A DNA stretch of 64,000 bases from 66-474 sp036279975 (GTDB taxonomy: Bacteria > Pseudomonadota > Gammaproteobacteria > Xanthomonadales > Rhodanobacteraceae), in NCBI GenBank assembly GCA_036279975.1, contig DASURP010000006.1, positions 86,186 to 150,185 of the forward strand, given 5' to 3'. Positions 18,493-28,100 of this stretch are shown one piece after another (position 1 is the stretch's first letter; the number at the start of each line of letters is the position of its first letter). The notes beneath the pieces were generated by a model that ran no database searches, was not told where the DNA came from, and saw only the letters and a list, made by a program, of their open reading frames with translations. Both the position numbers and the translations under genes were made by a program.

Positions 18493-19188
18493 TCACTTGA
18501 GGTCGCGCACGGCGTCGGCGGCATCGCGCAGGTTGGCGGCGTTGGATACCGGTTCGACGCCGTGCTGCAGCACGCCGAGGCAGGGCGTCGCCAGCGAGCG
18601 GTTCAGCATTACCAGGTTTTCCTTGGGATAAAGCATGTCCGGATCGATGCGGTTGCCGATCCAGCCGATCAATTCGCAGCCGTCGCCGCGGATCGCGCGT
18701 GCGGAGAGCTGCGCGTGGTTGAGGCAGCCGAGTTTCAGGCCGACTACCAGGATCACTGGCAACTGCAGGTGCCGCGGTATGGCGTTGGCGCGCAGCGAAT
18801 CGGAAATCGGCGCCAGCCAGCCGCCGACGCCTTCGACCACGATCGCATCGCCGTGCATCATCGCGATGGTGTCGTAGGCGTCCTCGATCGGCGGCAGGGT
18901 CACTTCCTCTTCCATTTCCGCCGCGGCGATGTGCGGCGACACCGGCTGCGCGAACGCGAACGGGTTGCAGTCGGCGTACTTTTCGGGCTTGGGGTCGCTG
19001 GCCTCGATCAGCGCCAGCGCGTCATCGCTGCGCAAACCGTCCGGGGTTTCCCTGCAACCGCTCGCGACCGGCTTCATGCCGGTGGCGCGCAGGTTGGCCG
19101 CGCGCAGCGCCTGCAGCAGCGAGCAGGCTACGAAGGTCTTGCCGATGCCGGTGTCGGTGCCGGCGATGAAGACGCCCTTGGGTTTCAT
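18493..19188 (-). CDS. bioD: Dethiobiotin synthetase
   Basis: This enzyme catalyses the penultimate step of biotin synthesis: ATP- and CO2-dependent closure of 7,8-diaminopelargonate to dethiobiotin. The 231-residue protein has the P-loop FIAGTDTGIGKTFVACSLL at the N-terminus, the MKPVASGC block, and VVEGVGGWLAPI, all hallmark BioD segments. The ATG at 19188 is adjacent to the P-loop as usual. No other bio genes are nearby. It is divergent from the msrC-like gene with a 64-base intergenic region and convergent with the Tricorn homologue. Confidence 0.96.
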   Translation of the reverse strand: MKPKGVFIAGTDTGIGKTFVACSLLQALRAANLRATGMKPVASGCRETPDGLRSDDALALIEASDPKPEKYADCNPFAFAQPVSPHIAAAEMEEEVTLPPIEDAYDTIAMMHGDAIVVEGVGGWLAPISDSLRANAIPRHLQLPVILVVGLKLGCLNHAQLSARAIRGDGCELIGWIGNRIDPDMLYPKENLVMLNRSLATPCLGVLQHGVEPVSNAANLRDAADAVRDLK

Positions 19189-19252
19189 GGCCGTGGTTCC
19201 ATGTCCAGCCGTTGCGAGATAATACGGGTTTCGCGATCGGATAACCTGACTG

Positions 19253-19747
19253 ATGTTCGAAGCCGCCCCCATCGCCGCCACCGACAAGCCCGGCCTGTAC
19301 ATCGAGCTCGCCCAGCAGGCGCGCGGCCTGTTGCACGACGAGCCCAACCTCGTCGCCAACGCCGCCAATTTCGCGGCGCTGATCTACCACGCGTTGCCAG
19401 ACATCAACTGGTGCGGGTTCTATTTCCCAGACGGTGACGGCCTCGTGGTCGGGCCGTTCCAGGGCAGGCCCGCCTGCGTGCGCATCGCGCACGGGCGCGG
19501 CGTGTGCGGCATCGCCGCGGTGGAGCGCACGACGCAGGTGGTGGAAGACGTCGCTGCCCATCCGAACCACGTCTATTGCGACAGTGCCTCGCGCTCGGAA
19601 ATCGTGGTGCCGCTGATCCGCGCCGATGGCTCGCTGCTGGGCGTATGGGACGTGGACAGCCCTTCGTTGGCGCGCTTCGACGACGACGACCGCACCGGCA
19701 TGGAAGCGTTGTGCGCGGAGTTCATGCGCGCTTGCGCTGACCGTTGA
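19253..19747 (+). CDS. msrC: Free methionine-(R)-sulfoxide reductase (GAF-domain)
   Basis: This 164-residue single-GAF enzyme repairs free Met-R-sulfoxide in the cytoplasm. The family signature is intact: NWCGFY, RPACVRIAHGRGVCGIAA and HVYCDSASRSEIVVPL, providing the three redox Cys (ACV, VCG, YCD) used in catalysis and resolution. Length matches the E. coli and yeast enzymes. The last 26 bases overlap the 3' end of the convergent MscS-family gene, so the two transcripts must be complementary there. Confidence 0.94.
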   Translation: MFEAAPIAATDKPGLYIELAQQARGLLHDEPNLVANAANFAALIYHALPDINWCGFYFPDGDGLVVGPFQGRPACVRIAHGRGVCGIAAVERTTQVVEDVAAHPNHVYCDSASRSEIVVPLIRADGSLLGVWDVDSPSLARFDDDDRTGMEALCAEFMRACADR

Positions 19748-21005
19748 CCTCACCGGGGTCGGCAGCGTCCAGTCGGCGGGGGTCGCGCGCCTTGGACAAG
19801 CCCGCGCGCAGGTCGGCGCCGCTCGGTTGCTGGAACAGTTCGAGGCCGAATTCGGGCAGGATCGTGATCAGGTGGTCGAAGATGTCGCCCTGGACATTCT
19901 CGTGCGGCACGAAGCTGGTGTTGCGCGTGTACGCGTAGACCTGCAGCGGGATGCCGGTGGGGGTCGGATCGAGCTGGCGTACCGCCCAGAACAGGTCCTG
20001 GTTGATGCCCGGGTGGCCGCCGATGTAGGCCTGCATGTAGGCGCGGAAAGTGCCGAGGTTGGTCAGGCGGCGGTCGTTGATGGCGTCCCAGCCCTCGTCG
20101 CCCAGTTTCCGGTTCCACCCCGCCAGCTCTTCCTGCTTGCGCTGGAAATAGCCGTCCAGCAACTTGAATTGCCCGAGGTGTTCGATTTCCTCCGGGGTCA
20201 GGCAGCGCACGCTGGTGATATCGATGTCGAGCGCACGCCGGATGCGGCGCCCGGTTGCGTACATGTTGCGATAGTTGCGGTACGACTTGGAGATCAGGTG
20301 CCAGGTGGGGATGGTGCTGAGGGTCTTGTCCCAGTTGACCACCTTCACGGTATTCAGCGAGATCTCGACCACGTCGCCGTCCACGTTGTCCTCGGGCAAC
20401 GCGATCCAGTCGCCCACCCGCAGCATGTCGTAGGAACCGATCTGCACGCTGGCCACCACCGACAGGATGGTGTCCTTGAAGATCAGCAGCAGCACCGCGG
20501 AGATGGCGCCCAGCCCGGCCAGCAGCGACAACGCGGAACGGTCGACCAGCGTGGCGGCGATCACGATGACGCCGATCAGCCACAGCAAGATCTTGCCCAG
20601 CTGCACGTAGCCCTTGATGGAATGTTCGCGCCCCCTGGGCGTGGCGCTGTACAAGCTGTCCACGGCGGACAGCGCGGCATTGCAGGCCAGCACCACGAAC
20701 AGGGCGGCCAGCGCCGTCGCGATGATGGCCACCACGCGTTCGGCGGCCGCCGGCACGCCCGGCACCAGCAACACGCCGTAGCGGAGGATCAGCATCGGCA
20801 GCACCTGCACCAGATGCCGGAACACCCCGTGCCTTGCCAGCGCGTCGTCCCAGGCCCAGGCCGTGCGCCTGCTGACCGCGCGCGCGAGCCTGGCCAGCAC
20901 GAAATGCGCCAGCCACGCCGCCCCCCAGGCCGCCGCGACCAGCACCACGGCACCCACGAGGGTGTGCGCCCAAGGGTGGGCCAGAAAGTTTGCAAGCGTC
21001 TCCAT
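19722..21005 (-). CDS. MscS-family mechanosensitive channel (YbdG-like)
   Basis: This 427-residue inner-membrane protein has about five hydrophobic segments in the first 180 residues (for example HTLVGAVVLVAAAWGAAWLA and GKILLWLIGVIVIAATLV). The pore-helix/beta-domain core ISAVLLLIFKDTILSVVASVQIGSYDMLRVGDWIALPEDNVDGDV is typical of MscS proteins. The long C-terminal domain with NWDKTLSTIPTWHLISKSYRNY and FWAVRQLDPTPTGIPLQVYAYT matches YbdG-type channels. It probably releases solutes on hypo-osmotic shock. Its 3' end overlaps the convergent msrC by 26 bases. Confidence 0.92.
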   Translation of the reverse strand: METLANFLAHPWAHTLVGAVVLVAAAWGAAWLAHFVLARLARAVSRRTAWAWDDALARHGVFRHLVQVLPMLILRYGVLLVPGVPAAAERVVAIIATALAALFVVLACNAALSAVDSLYSATPRGREHSIKGYVQLGKILLWLIGVIVIAATLVDRSALSLLAGLGAISAVLLLIFKDTILSVVASVQIGSYDMLRVGDWIALPEDNVDGDVVEISLNTVKVVNWDKTLSTIPTWHLISKSYRNYRNMYATGRRIRRALDIDITSVRCLTPEEIEHLGQFKLLDGYFQRKQEELAGWNRKLGDEGWDAINDRRLTNLGTFRAYMQAYIGGHPGINQDLFWAVRQLDPTPTGIPLQVYAYTRNTSFVPHENVQGDIFDHLITILPEFGLELFQQPSGADLRAGLSKARDPRRLDAADPGEVNGQRKRA

Positions 21006-21226
21006 GACGTATCGAAACCCGACGAACAGGGCCTTACCTTAACAAGGGACGCACGCCGTTGCCGGCGCGCCCAGGCCCGGGCGTTCGAATGCATGTGATT
21101 TGGCGCCGGCATCGGGCGCAAACGCGCCAGCATCCGCTTCGCGGGCGGACGCTGTTGCGGACTCGCGCATCACGCGCTCGCCTCGCAACCCGGCCCTCGG
21201 TATCCTGCCTCGGGCGTTCGCCGGCG

Positions 21227-21247
21227 CGAGATGCCACCGGCATCTCG
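21227..21247 (-). terminator. Hairpin downstream of SDR gene
   Basis: A perfect 9-bp stem CGAGATGCC / GGCATCTCG with a 3-base loop lies 14 bases past the SDR stop, at the end of the long minus-strand run. There is no T tract, so intrinsic termination is uncertain. Confidence 0.4.
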
Positions 21248-21260
21248 TGAAAGCTCCGGC

Positions 21261-22079
21261 TCACCCGCCGGTCGCGAAGCCCGGGTACAGCGTCATGCCG
21301 CCATCGACGTAGATCGAGGCGCCGACGATGTAGTCCGATTCGTCGGAAGCCAGCCATGCGGCGACTTTCGCGATGTCGGCCGGGATGCCGATGCGTCCGC
21401 ACGGGATCAGCTTCTTCAGCGCGGTCGCGGCGGCGGGCGTGCTCCAGGCCCTGGTGTTGATCGCGGTTTCGATGGCGCCGGGGCAGATCGAATTGACCCG
21501 GATCTTTTGCGGCGCCAGTTCCTGTGCGATGGATTCCATCAACTGCATGATGCCGCCCTTGGTGGTGGCGTAGTTGCAGTGCCCGCCCCACGGGATTTCC
21601 TGGTGCACGGAACTGGTGAAGATGATCTTGCCGAGCGCGCGCGACACCTCGCGCATCCCGCGCCGGGTGAATTCGCGGGCGGCTTCGCGCGCGCACAGGA
21701 AGGCGCCGGTGAGGTTGACGCCGATCACCTGGCTCCATTGCTCCAGCGTCATGTCCGCCAGCCGCGAGTCGCGCTGGATGCCGGCGTTGGAGCAGACGAT
21801 GTCGAGCGTGCCGAATCGCCTGACGGCATCGGCGAACATCGCCTGCACCTCGGCTTCCTTGCTGACGTCGGCGTGCAGCGCGATGGCCTTGCCCGCGTTG
21901 CCCTTGTTGATCTCGTCGCAAATCGCCTGCGCGGTTTCCGGATGCACCACGTAGTTGACCACGACGTTGGCGCCCTGCGCGGCGAGTTCGCGCGCAATGC
22001 CCTCGCCGATACCGGAATTGGCGCCGGTGACGAGGGCGTTCTGGCCGGCGAGGCGGCGGGGTGAGGGGTTGGTGTTCAT
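21261..22079 (-). CDS. Short-chain dehydrogenase/reductase (glucose 1-dehydrogenase-like)
   Basis: This 272-residue classical SDR has the cofactor site LVTGANSGIGEG, the NAG motif CSNAGIQRDS, the catalytic Ser in IIFTSSVHQ, YATTK with Tyr and Lys, and the C-terminal GASIYVDGGMTLYPGF. The sequence resembles bacterial glucose 1-dehydrogenases, which oxidise glucose to gluconolactone with NAD(P). The ATG at 22079 has AAGGAG six bases upstream. It is the last gene of the run containing ndvB, two glycosidases and an SMP-30 lactonase, a context that fits sugar oxidation. The substrate remains inferred. Confidence 0.88.
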   Translation of the reverse strand: MNTNPSPRRLAGQNALVTGANSGIGEGIARELAAQGANVVVNYVVHPETAQAICDEINKGNAGKAIALHADVSKEAEVQAMFADAVRRFGTLDIVCSNAGIQRDSRLADMTLEQWSQVIGVNLTGAFLCAREAAREFTRRGMREVSRALGKIIFTSSVHQEIPWGGHCNYATTKGGIMQLMESIAQELAPQKIRVNSICPGAIETAINTRAWSTPAAATALKKLIPCGRIGIPADIAKVAAWLASDESDYIVGASIYVDGGMTLYPGFATGG

Positions 22080-22218
22080 GGGATTCTCCTTTTTCGGAAA
22101 GCAAAAACCTTGTCCGGACGAGCAAGCATCCATCCACGGCGCCGGGTGCGGGTGCAGCCGGCCTTGGCCACCCGCACGCGGACGCGCGCCGCGATTGGCG
22201 GCCCGCAAACGCGTCAGC

Positions 22219-23604
22219 TCACCCCAGCCAGCCGCCAGTGAAGCCGGCGCGTTCCAGTCCGAGCCGGATCGGTGCGCAATCGCGCATCAGCTCCCACAGC
22301 ATGCCGCTGCGGTGGTTTTCGATCATCAGCACGATCGGGCCCTGGTGCAGCGCGAAGTGCCACGGCGATACCCATGCGCACATGTGCTTGTCGCGATCGA
22401 AGGTGCAGACCACGCCGGTGGTGCTGTCCTCCGGGTAGGAAAGGTTGAACGATGCGTGGAAGCCGTAGCCTGCGGGGCTGTGGCCGAGCATTGTTTCGAG
22501 GTGCCGGATCTCGTCCAGCACGATCTGGGGCGCGAACGGCAGCGACGCGATCGCCGACCACGGTGAAATGGTGCCGTCGTCGGGTCCGAACGGCGCGCCG
22601 CGTGCGGTGTAGTCGAAGAACTGGCGGTAGCGGCCGCGGTACCTGGCGCGCACGTTGCCGGGGCCGTCGGTGGCCGAGAACCCCCAGCAGTTCTTCTCGT
22701 AGCCTCTGAACCGGCGCGGATTGCGGCGGGCGTATTCGCGCTGGATGTGCGTGGCGACACGACTGTTCTCGAAATAGTCGGTGTGCTTGTCCGCCATGAA
22801 GGCGTCGCGGATACCGCGCGTGTCGATGAAGATGTGCGAAAACTGGTGGATGAACAGCGGCCCCGCGTACAGCACGTTGTGGCCGTACAGGCGGCGCCAC
22901 TTGAAGGTTGACGTCCAGGCGCGGTACGCCGCGGCGGTGACGCGGTGGTCGGGCGCGGCCAGCGCCAGTACGTACAGGATCAAGGCCTCGTTGTAGCCCA
23001 GCCAGCGGTTGACCAGGAATCCCGATTCCGGTTTCCACCCCAGCACGATCGCGTCCTGTCCGTTTTGGGCCCAGCGCCAGTCCACCCGCGCGTAGATCGA
23101 TTGCACGCGCATCCGCACCTCGCGCTCGTCGGGGGTGTCCGCGGAAAAGTACTGCGCGGCGACCAGCATGCCTGCCACCAGTAATGCGGTATCGATGGTC
23201 GACAATTCGCATTGCCACGCGCGCCTGCCGCTGGCCGGGTCGAGGAAGTGGTAGAAAAATCCCTTGTAGCCGATGCCGTCGCGCGCACCGGACTGGTCCG
23301 CCGAATCGAAGAAGCGCAGCGCTGCCAGGGTGTAGGCCAGCGCGTCGCGGTGCAGCAGCCAGCCGCGCTCCACCGCGACCGGATAGGCCGCCAGCGCAAA
23401 CCCGACCGCGGCGATGCTGGCTGGCTGCGACGGCCGCGTGGAATCGAGGACCAGGCCGTTCGCGGGGTTGACGTGGCGCTCGAAGTAGTGGAACCCCTTG
23501 CGCTCGAGGTCGTCGATGATGGCGTCGTCGCTGTCGTTGTCGCGCTCGATGTTGCGCCCGCGCCGGTGTGGCACGGTCGCTGCGGAGGGTCCGCGCGTGG
23601 ACAT
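22219..23604 (-). CDS. Glycoamylase-domain hydrolase, probable GH144 endo-beta-1,2-glucanase
   Basis: This 461-residue protein is an (alpha/alpha)6-barrel glycoamylase-like protein. Typical blocks are LERKGFHYFERHVNPANGLVLDSTRP, ALRFFDS, GFFYHFLD, ELSTIDTALLVAGML, VNRWLGYNEALILYVLALA, QFSHIFIDTRGI, NCWGFSATDGPG and GTISPWSAIASLPFAP. The family includes GH144 endo-beta-1,2-glucanases, and the location just downstream of ndvB supports action on beta-1,2-glucan. No signal peptide is evident, so a cytoplasmic location is suggested. The start at 23604 lies 8 bases after the GH39-like stop with TGAGG upstream. Catalytic acids were not assigned. Confidence 0.85.
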   Translation of the reverse strand: MSTRGPSAATVPHRRGRNIERDNDSDDAIIDDLERKGFHYFERHVNPANGLVLDSTRPSQPASIAAVGFALAAYPVAVERGWLLHRDALAYTLAALRFFDSADQSGARDGIGYKGFFYHFLDPASGRRAWQCELSTIDTALLVAGMLVAAQYFSADTPDEREVRMRVQSIYARVDWRWAQNGQDAIVLGWKPESGFLVNRWLGYNEALILYVLALAAPDHRVTAAAYRAWTSTFKWRRLYGHNVLYAGPLFIHQFSHIFIDTRGIRDAFMADKHTDYFENSRVATHIQREYARRNPRRFRGYEKNCWGFSATDGPGNVRARYRGRYRQFFDYTARGAPFGPDDGTISPWSAIASLPFAPQIVLDEIRHLETMLGHSPAGYGFHASFNLSYPEDSTTGVVCTFDRDKHMCAWVSPWHFALHQGPIVLMIENHRSGMLWELMRDCAPIRLGLERAGFTGGWLG

Positions 23605-23612
23605 CGCGCGCC

Positions 23613-25052
23613 TCAGGCCAGTTCGACGCGCAACGCGGCGATCGCGTGCGGCGGCAGGTTCAACTGGATGTCGAAGCCGTCGTCGCGCGCCTGCACCGCG
23701 ACCGGTTCGGATTTCAGTTGCGAAGCCTCGTCGAGTTCGGCGATCTGCCTTGCGTCGAGGTAATCCGGTGAGCCCATGTCCAGCCAGGCCTGCCGGCTGT
23801 TGCAATGCTCGTCGTCGACATGTTGCGCGTTGGCGTTCTTCGCCTTGCGCGAACTCTGGATGTGCCAGGTCACGGCTTCGGGTGCGATGTCGTGGCGCGG
23901 GAAGGCGTGGTTGGTCAGCAGCAGGTCGACACGGTGGTCGTCGCACCGCACCGCCCATGCATCCACCGTCGGGTGCGCGCCCGCGACCGGCAGGCGCGCA
24001 TGGCCGAGGCCGTGCAGCAGCTGCATTGCACGGTAGCTCGGCTTGGCGACGCCGTGGATGGTCTGCAGGCCGAAGCTGCCATGGAAGGGGGCCGACGAAA
24101 AGTAGTTTTCCTCGAAGATGTCGCTGAACGTCCACCAGCTGTAGCAGTGCACGAGGTCGGCCACGTCCAGCATGTTCTTGAACAGGAACGCGGCGGCATA
24201 GGGCTGGTCGTGGAACTCGAAGAACGGGTTGGACGACGAGTTCCACTCGGTGTAGCAAAGCTTGCGGTCGCCGACGGTCTGGCGCAGCTTGCGCACGCGC
24301 TGGATCAGCACGTCGCGCGGTGCATCGGACAACTGCGTCTCGGTGTCGTCACCCGGCTTGCCGAGCGAATCGGTCGGGTAATGGTGCGTGGAGACGAAAT
24401 CCGCGGGCAGCTTGTTGGCCGCGCAGAATTCAAGGAACTCCGGCACCCACTCGTCGTTGGCGGTGGCGGGGCCGCCCACGCGGATCTGTGCGTCCACGCC
24501 CTTGATCGCGTTGGCGGTGTATTGGTAGAGCTTGAAGTAATCCGCCTGCTTGCCTTTCCAGAAGGCGTCGAGGTTGGGTTCGTTCCACACCTCGAAGTAC
24601 CACGAGCGCACTTCGTCGATGCCGTAGCGCTCGACCCAGTGCTTGACCAGGCGCGTGACCAGGTCAGCCCACTTGGCGTAGTCGCGCGGCGGGGTGACGT
24701 TGGCCCTGTAGAAGAACACGATGTCGCCGCCGGTCTGCAGCGCGGTCGGCATGAACGACAGTTCCACGAACGGCTTCATGCCGATCGAGACCAGGAAGTC
24801 GAAGATCTGGTCGGCGTTGAAGAACGAGTACATGTCCTTGTCCATCTCGATGAGATAAGTACACATCTCGTCGTTCAGGAGGCCATGGAAACGCACGTAC
24901 CGGACGCCAAGTTCGGCGTGGGTCTTGCGCAGCTGGGCCTGCCAGTCGGCGCGCAGCGCCAGCAGCGCGCGGCCGCTGCCGACGGTGTGGCTCCAGACGT
25001 GGGCGAGTTCCTGGCCGGCTGCGTCGAGATTGCAGGTGAAGGTGGTCGGCAT
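23613..25052 (-). CDS. GH39-like glycoside hydrolase (beta-xylosidase-type)
   Basis: This 479-residue TIM-barrel glycosidase belongs to clan GH-A. Family 39 features: the N-terminal LGVRYVRFHGLLNDEM, FDFLVSIGMKPFVELSFMP, acid/base Glu in FEVWNEPNLDAFW, FVSTHHYPTD, and nucleophile Glu in LCYTEWNSSSNP. The C-terminal beta-domain ends QLNLPPHAIAALRVEL. GH39 members cleave beta-xylosides or alpha-iduronides, but the ndvB setting makes another beta-glycoside possible. No signal peptide is seen. The ATG at 25052 has AAGGGAG upstream. It lies 53 bases after ndvB and 8 bases before the GH144-like gene. Confidence 0.88.
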   Translation of the reverse strand: MPTTFTCNLDAAGQELAHVWSHTVGSGRALLALRADWQAQLRKTHAELGVRYVRFHGLLNDEMCTYLIEMDKDMYSFFNADQIFDFLVSIGMKPFVELSFMPTALQTGGDIVFFYRANVTPPRDYAKWADLVTRLVKHWVERYGIDEVRSWYFEVWNEPNLDAFWKGKQADYFKLYQYTANAIKGVDAQIRVGGPATANDEWVPEFLEFCAANKLPADFVSTHHYPTDSLGKPGDDTETQLSDAPRDVLIQRVRKLRQTVGDRKLCYTEWNSSSNPFFEFHDQPYAAAFLFKNMLDVADLVHCYSWWTFSDIFEENYFSSAPFHGSFGLQTIHGVAKPSYRAMQLLHGLGHARLPVAGAHPTVDAWAVRCDDHRVDLLLTNHAFPRHDIAPEAVTWHIQSSRKAKNANAQHVDDEHCNSRQAWLDMGSPDYLDARQIAELDEASQLKSEPVAVQARDDGFDIQLNLPPHAIAALRVELA

Positions 25053-25105
25053 GTACTGCTCCCTTGTGAAACGATGGATTTTGCCAAGCCGGCGTGAGCG
25101 CGGCG

Positions 25106-28100
25106 TCAACGCGTGTCCGCTGCGTCGCGCGGCGCAGCATGCTCGCCGCGATCGTCTTGCGTTGCCGTGTCCTGGGCCTGCGCGAGCCTGGCGAACCGCA
25201 CCAGTACCGCGTGCTCCTTGCCGTCGTCGACCAGCTCGATGACGCTGGCGGGTTGCAGCACGCCGTCCACGCTGACATCGGCGACGCCGGTGTCGCCCGG
25301 CTTGCGCACGAACTCGATCCGCCAACTGCTGCCGCCAAGCCGCCAATCCGCCGACCAGCGCGTCCAGTCATCGGGGACGCAGGGCGCAATGTGCAGGCGC
25401 GGGCCTTCGCAGCGCAGTCCCAGCAGCGACTCGCTGAGCAGCCGGTACATCCACCCGGCCGAGCCGGTGTACCAGCTCCAGCCGCCGCGTCCGGCGTACG
25501 CCTTGGCCGCGTACACGTCGGCGGCCACCACGTAGGGCTCCAGGCGATAGCGTTGCGCGGCTTCCGGATCGGGGCTGTGCCGGATCGGGTTCAGGATGCG
25601 CGCGATCCGCCATGCGTCCTCGACGCGCCCGAGTCGGGCGAGCGCCATCGCGACCCATACCGCGGCGTGGGTGTACTGACCGCCGTTCTCGCGCACGCCC
25701 GGCACGTAACCCTTGATGTAGCCGGGGTCGAGCGGGGTCCGGTCGAAGGGCGGGTCGAACAGTTTCACGATGCCCGCGTCCTCGTCGACGAGGTGGGCGA
25801 GGACGGCGTCCAGCGCCCGCCCGCTGCGCGCGGGATCGCCCAGGTTGGCGAGCACCGACCAGCTTTGCGGCAACGAGTCGATGCGGCATTCTTCGCTGCG
25901 TGCCGAGCCGATCGCGACGCCATCGTCGTTCCAGGCGCGCAGGTACCAGTCGCCGTCCCAGGCGTGACGCTCCAACATGCTCCTGATTTCGGCCGCGGTA
26001 TCCGCGAGGTTGGCGGCGGCCGTGGCGTCGCCGCGCGCGCCGGCCAGCGGCGCGACGCGCTCCAGCACGTCGACGAGGAACATGCCCAGCCACACGCTTT
26101 CGCCGTGGCCGTGGATGCCCAGCCGGTTCATGCCGTCGTTCCAGTCGCCGCCGCCGATCAACGGCAGGCCGTGCACCCCGAAGCGCAGGGCATGCCGAAT
26201 CGCACGCAGGCAGTGTTCGTACAGGCTGGCGCGTTCGCCGCAGACGCGCACGTCCTCGTAAACCGACTCCTCGTCCGTCGCAAGCGCGCGGCCTTCGATG
26301 AACGGCTCGACTTCGTCCAGCACCGCCGCGTCACCGGACACGCGCACGTATTCGGCCGTGCACCACGGCAGCCACAGCAGGTCGTCACTGATCCGCGTGC
26401 GCACGCCCTTGCCGGTGGGCGGGTGCCACCAGTGCTGCACGTCGCCTTCGCGGAACTGGTGGCGTGCGCAGCGCAACAGTTGGGCGCGCGCGAGGTCGGG
26501 GCGCGCGTGCATGACCGCCATTGCATCCTGCAGCTGGTCGCGGAAACCCCATGCGCCACCCGATTGGTAATAACCGCTGCGCGCGAAGATGCGCGAGGCC
26601 AGCACCTGGTAGGGCAGCCAGCCGTTGACCAGCAGGTTGGTGGACGCATCCGGCGTGCGCACGTGGAGTTGCGAGAGCGTGGCGCGCCAGTCGCTGCACA
26701 CGCGTTCGAGTTCGGCATGCGCGGCGTCGCCGTCGTCGAAGGCCTGCACCAGCGCGCGCGCCTCCGCCGTACCCGCCGCGGCGCCCAGCAGGACCAGCAC
26801 CTCGACTTCCCCGCCCGGCGCCAGTTCGAATGCCGCGCGTTGCGCCGAGCACGCGTCGAGGCCGGCGCCGACGCCGCCTTCCAGTTTCTCCAGGCGCATC
26901 CCGAGCGGCGCGCCGGCGGTGCGGTTGCGCCCCAGGAAGGCCCGCCGGTCGCCGCAGTATTCGGTGTGCGGCGTACACACCCGGTGGAACGCCGTGCGGC
27001 TTGCAAAGGTGTCGTCGTAGGGGTTGTGGGCGAACATGGCGCCGCAGCCGGCATCGATCGCCGTGCGCACGTGCTGGCCGGCGCGTTCGCGGTGTTCGCC
27101 GAGCACCCATTCCACGAAACTGGTGAGCGAAACCCGGCGTGCGCGGTCACTCTTGTTGACGAGCTTCAGCAGCGTCAGTTTCAGCGGCGCTGCATGCGCC
27201 ACGAACACGACGGCCTCGCTGTAGAGATCGGCGTGGGCGTGTTCGTAGCGGCTGTAACCGAAGCCGTGGCAGATGCGGTAGGGATCGCCGCTGGGCGTGG
27301 GTTGGGCCGTTGCCGACCAGAATTCCCCGGTGGCTTCGTCGCGCAGCCACAGCGCCTCGCCGGACAGGTCGCGCAGCGGGTCGTTGTACCAGGGGCTCAG
27401 GCGGAACTCGTGGGCATTGCCGGCGAACGTGCAGGCGCCCCCGGATTCGCTCACCACGCTGCCGAAGCCTTCGTTGGCAAGCACGTTGCACCACGGCGCG
27501 GGCGTCGGCGCGTCGCCGGACAGCCAGATCGTGTATTCGCTGCCGTCGTTGCGGAACCCGCCGAATCCGTTGGCTGCGCGCAGGTCTTCCGAGGGTGGCT
27601 GCAGCGCATAGGCCCCGGGTTGCGGTTTGCGCAAGGCCAGCCGCGCGGGCGTGTCGATTCCGCCGTTGGCTGTCCGCATCCGCGCGATCTGGTCGCGCAG
27701 GCGGCCCTCGTCGCCCGAGAACACGCAGCGTGCCGAGGCCAGCATCAACGCGCGGTCCGGCGCGGACAGGTGTTCGATGCGCCACGCGAACATCCGGCCG
27801 CGGCCCTGGCCGCCGCGCGCTTCGGCGCCGGATTCGATCAGGTAGAGGATGTGTTCCTGCAGCTCCTGCCGGTAGCCCGAGAGTTCCTCGTTCCAGATCA
27901 GCAGGTCGGCGTCGAGCCCGCTCATCTGCCAGAAGCCGTGGGCCTGGATGAGGTGGCGCACCAGGTCGATCTGGCTGGCGTTGGCGATCCGCGCCAGCAC
28001 GATCGGCAGGTCGCCCGAGATGCCGTGCTTCCACAGCGCGGATTGCGATGGCAGGGCGGCTTCGGAAACGTTGCGGGCCGCGATCGGGCCGTACAGCAGG

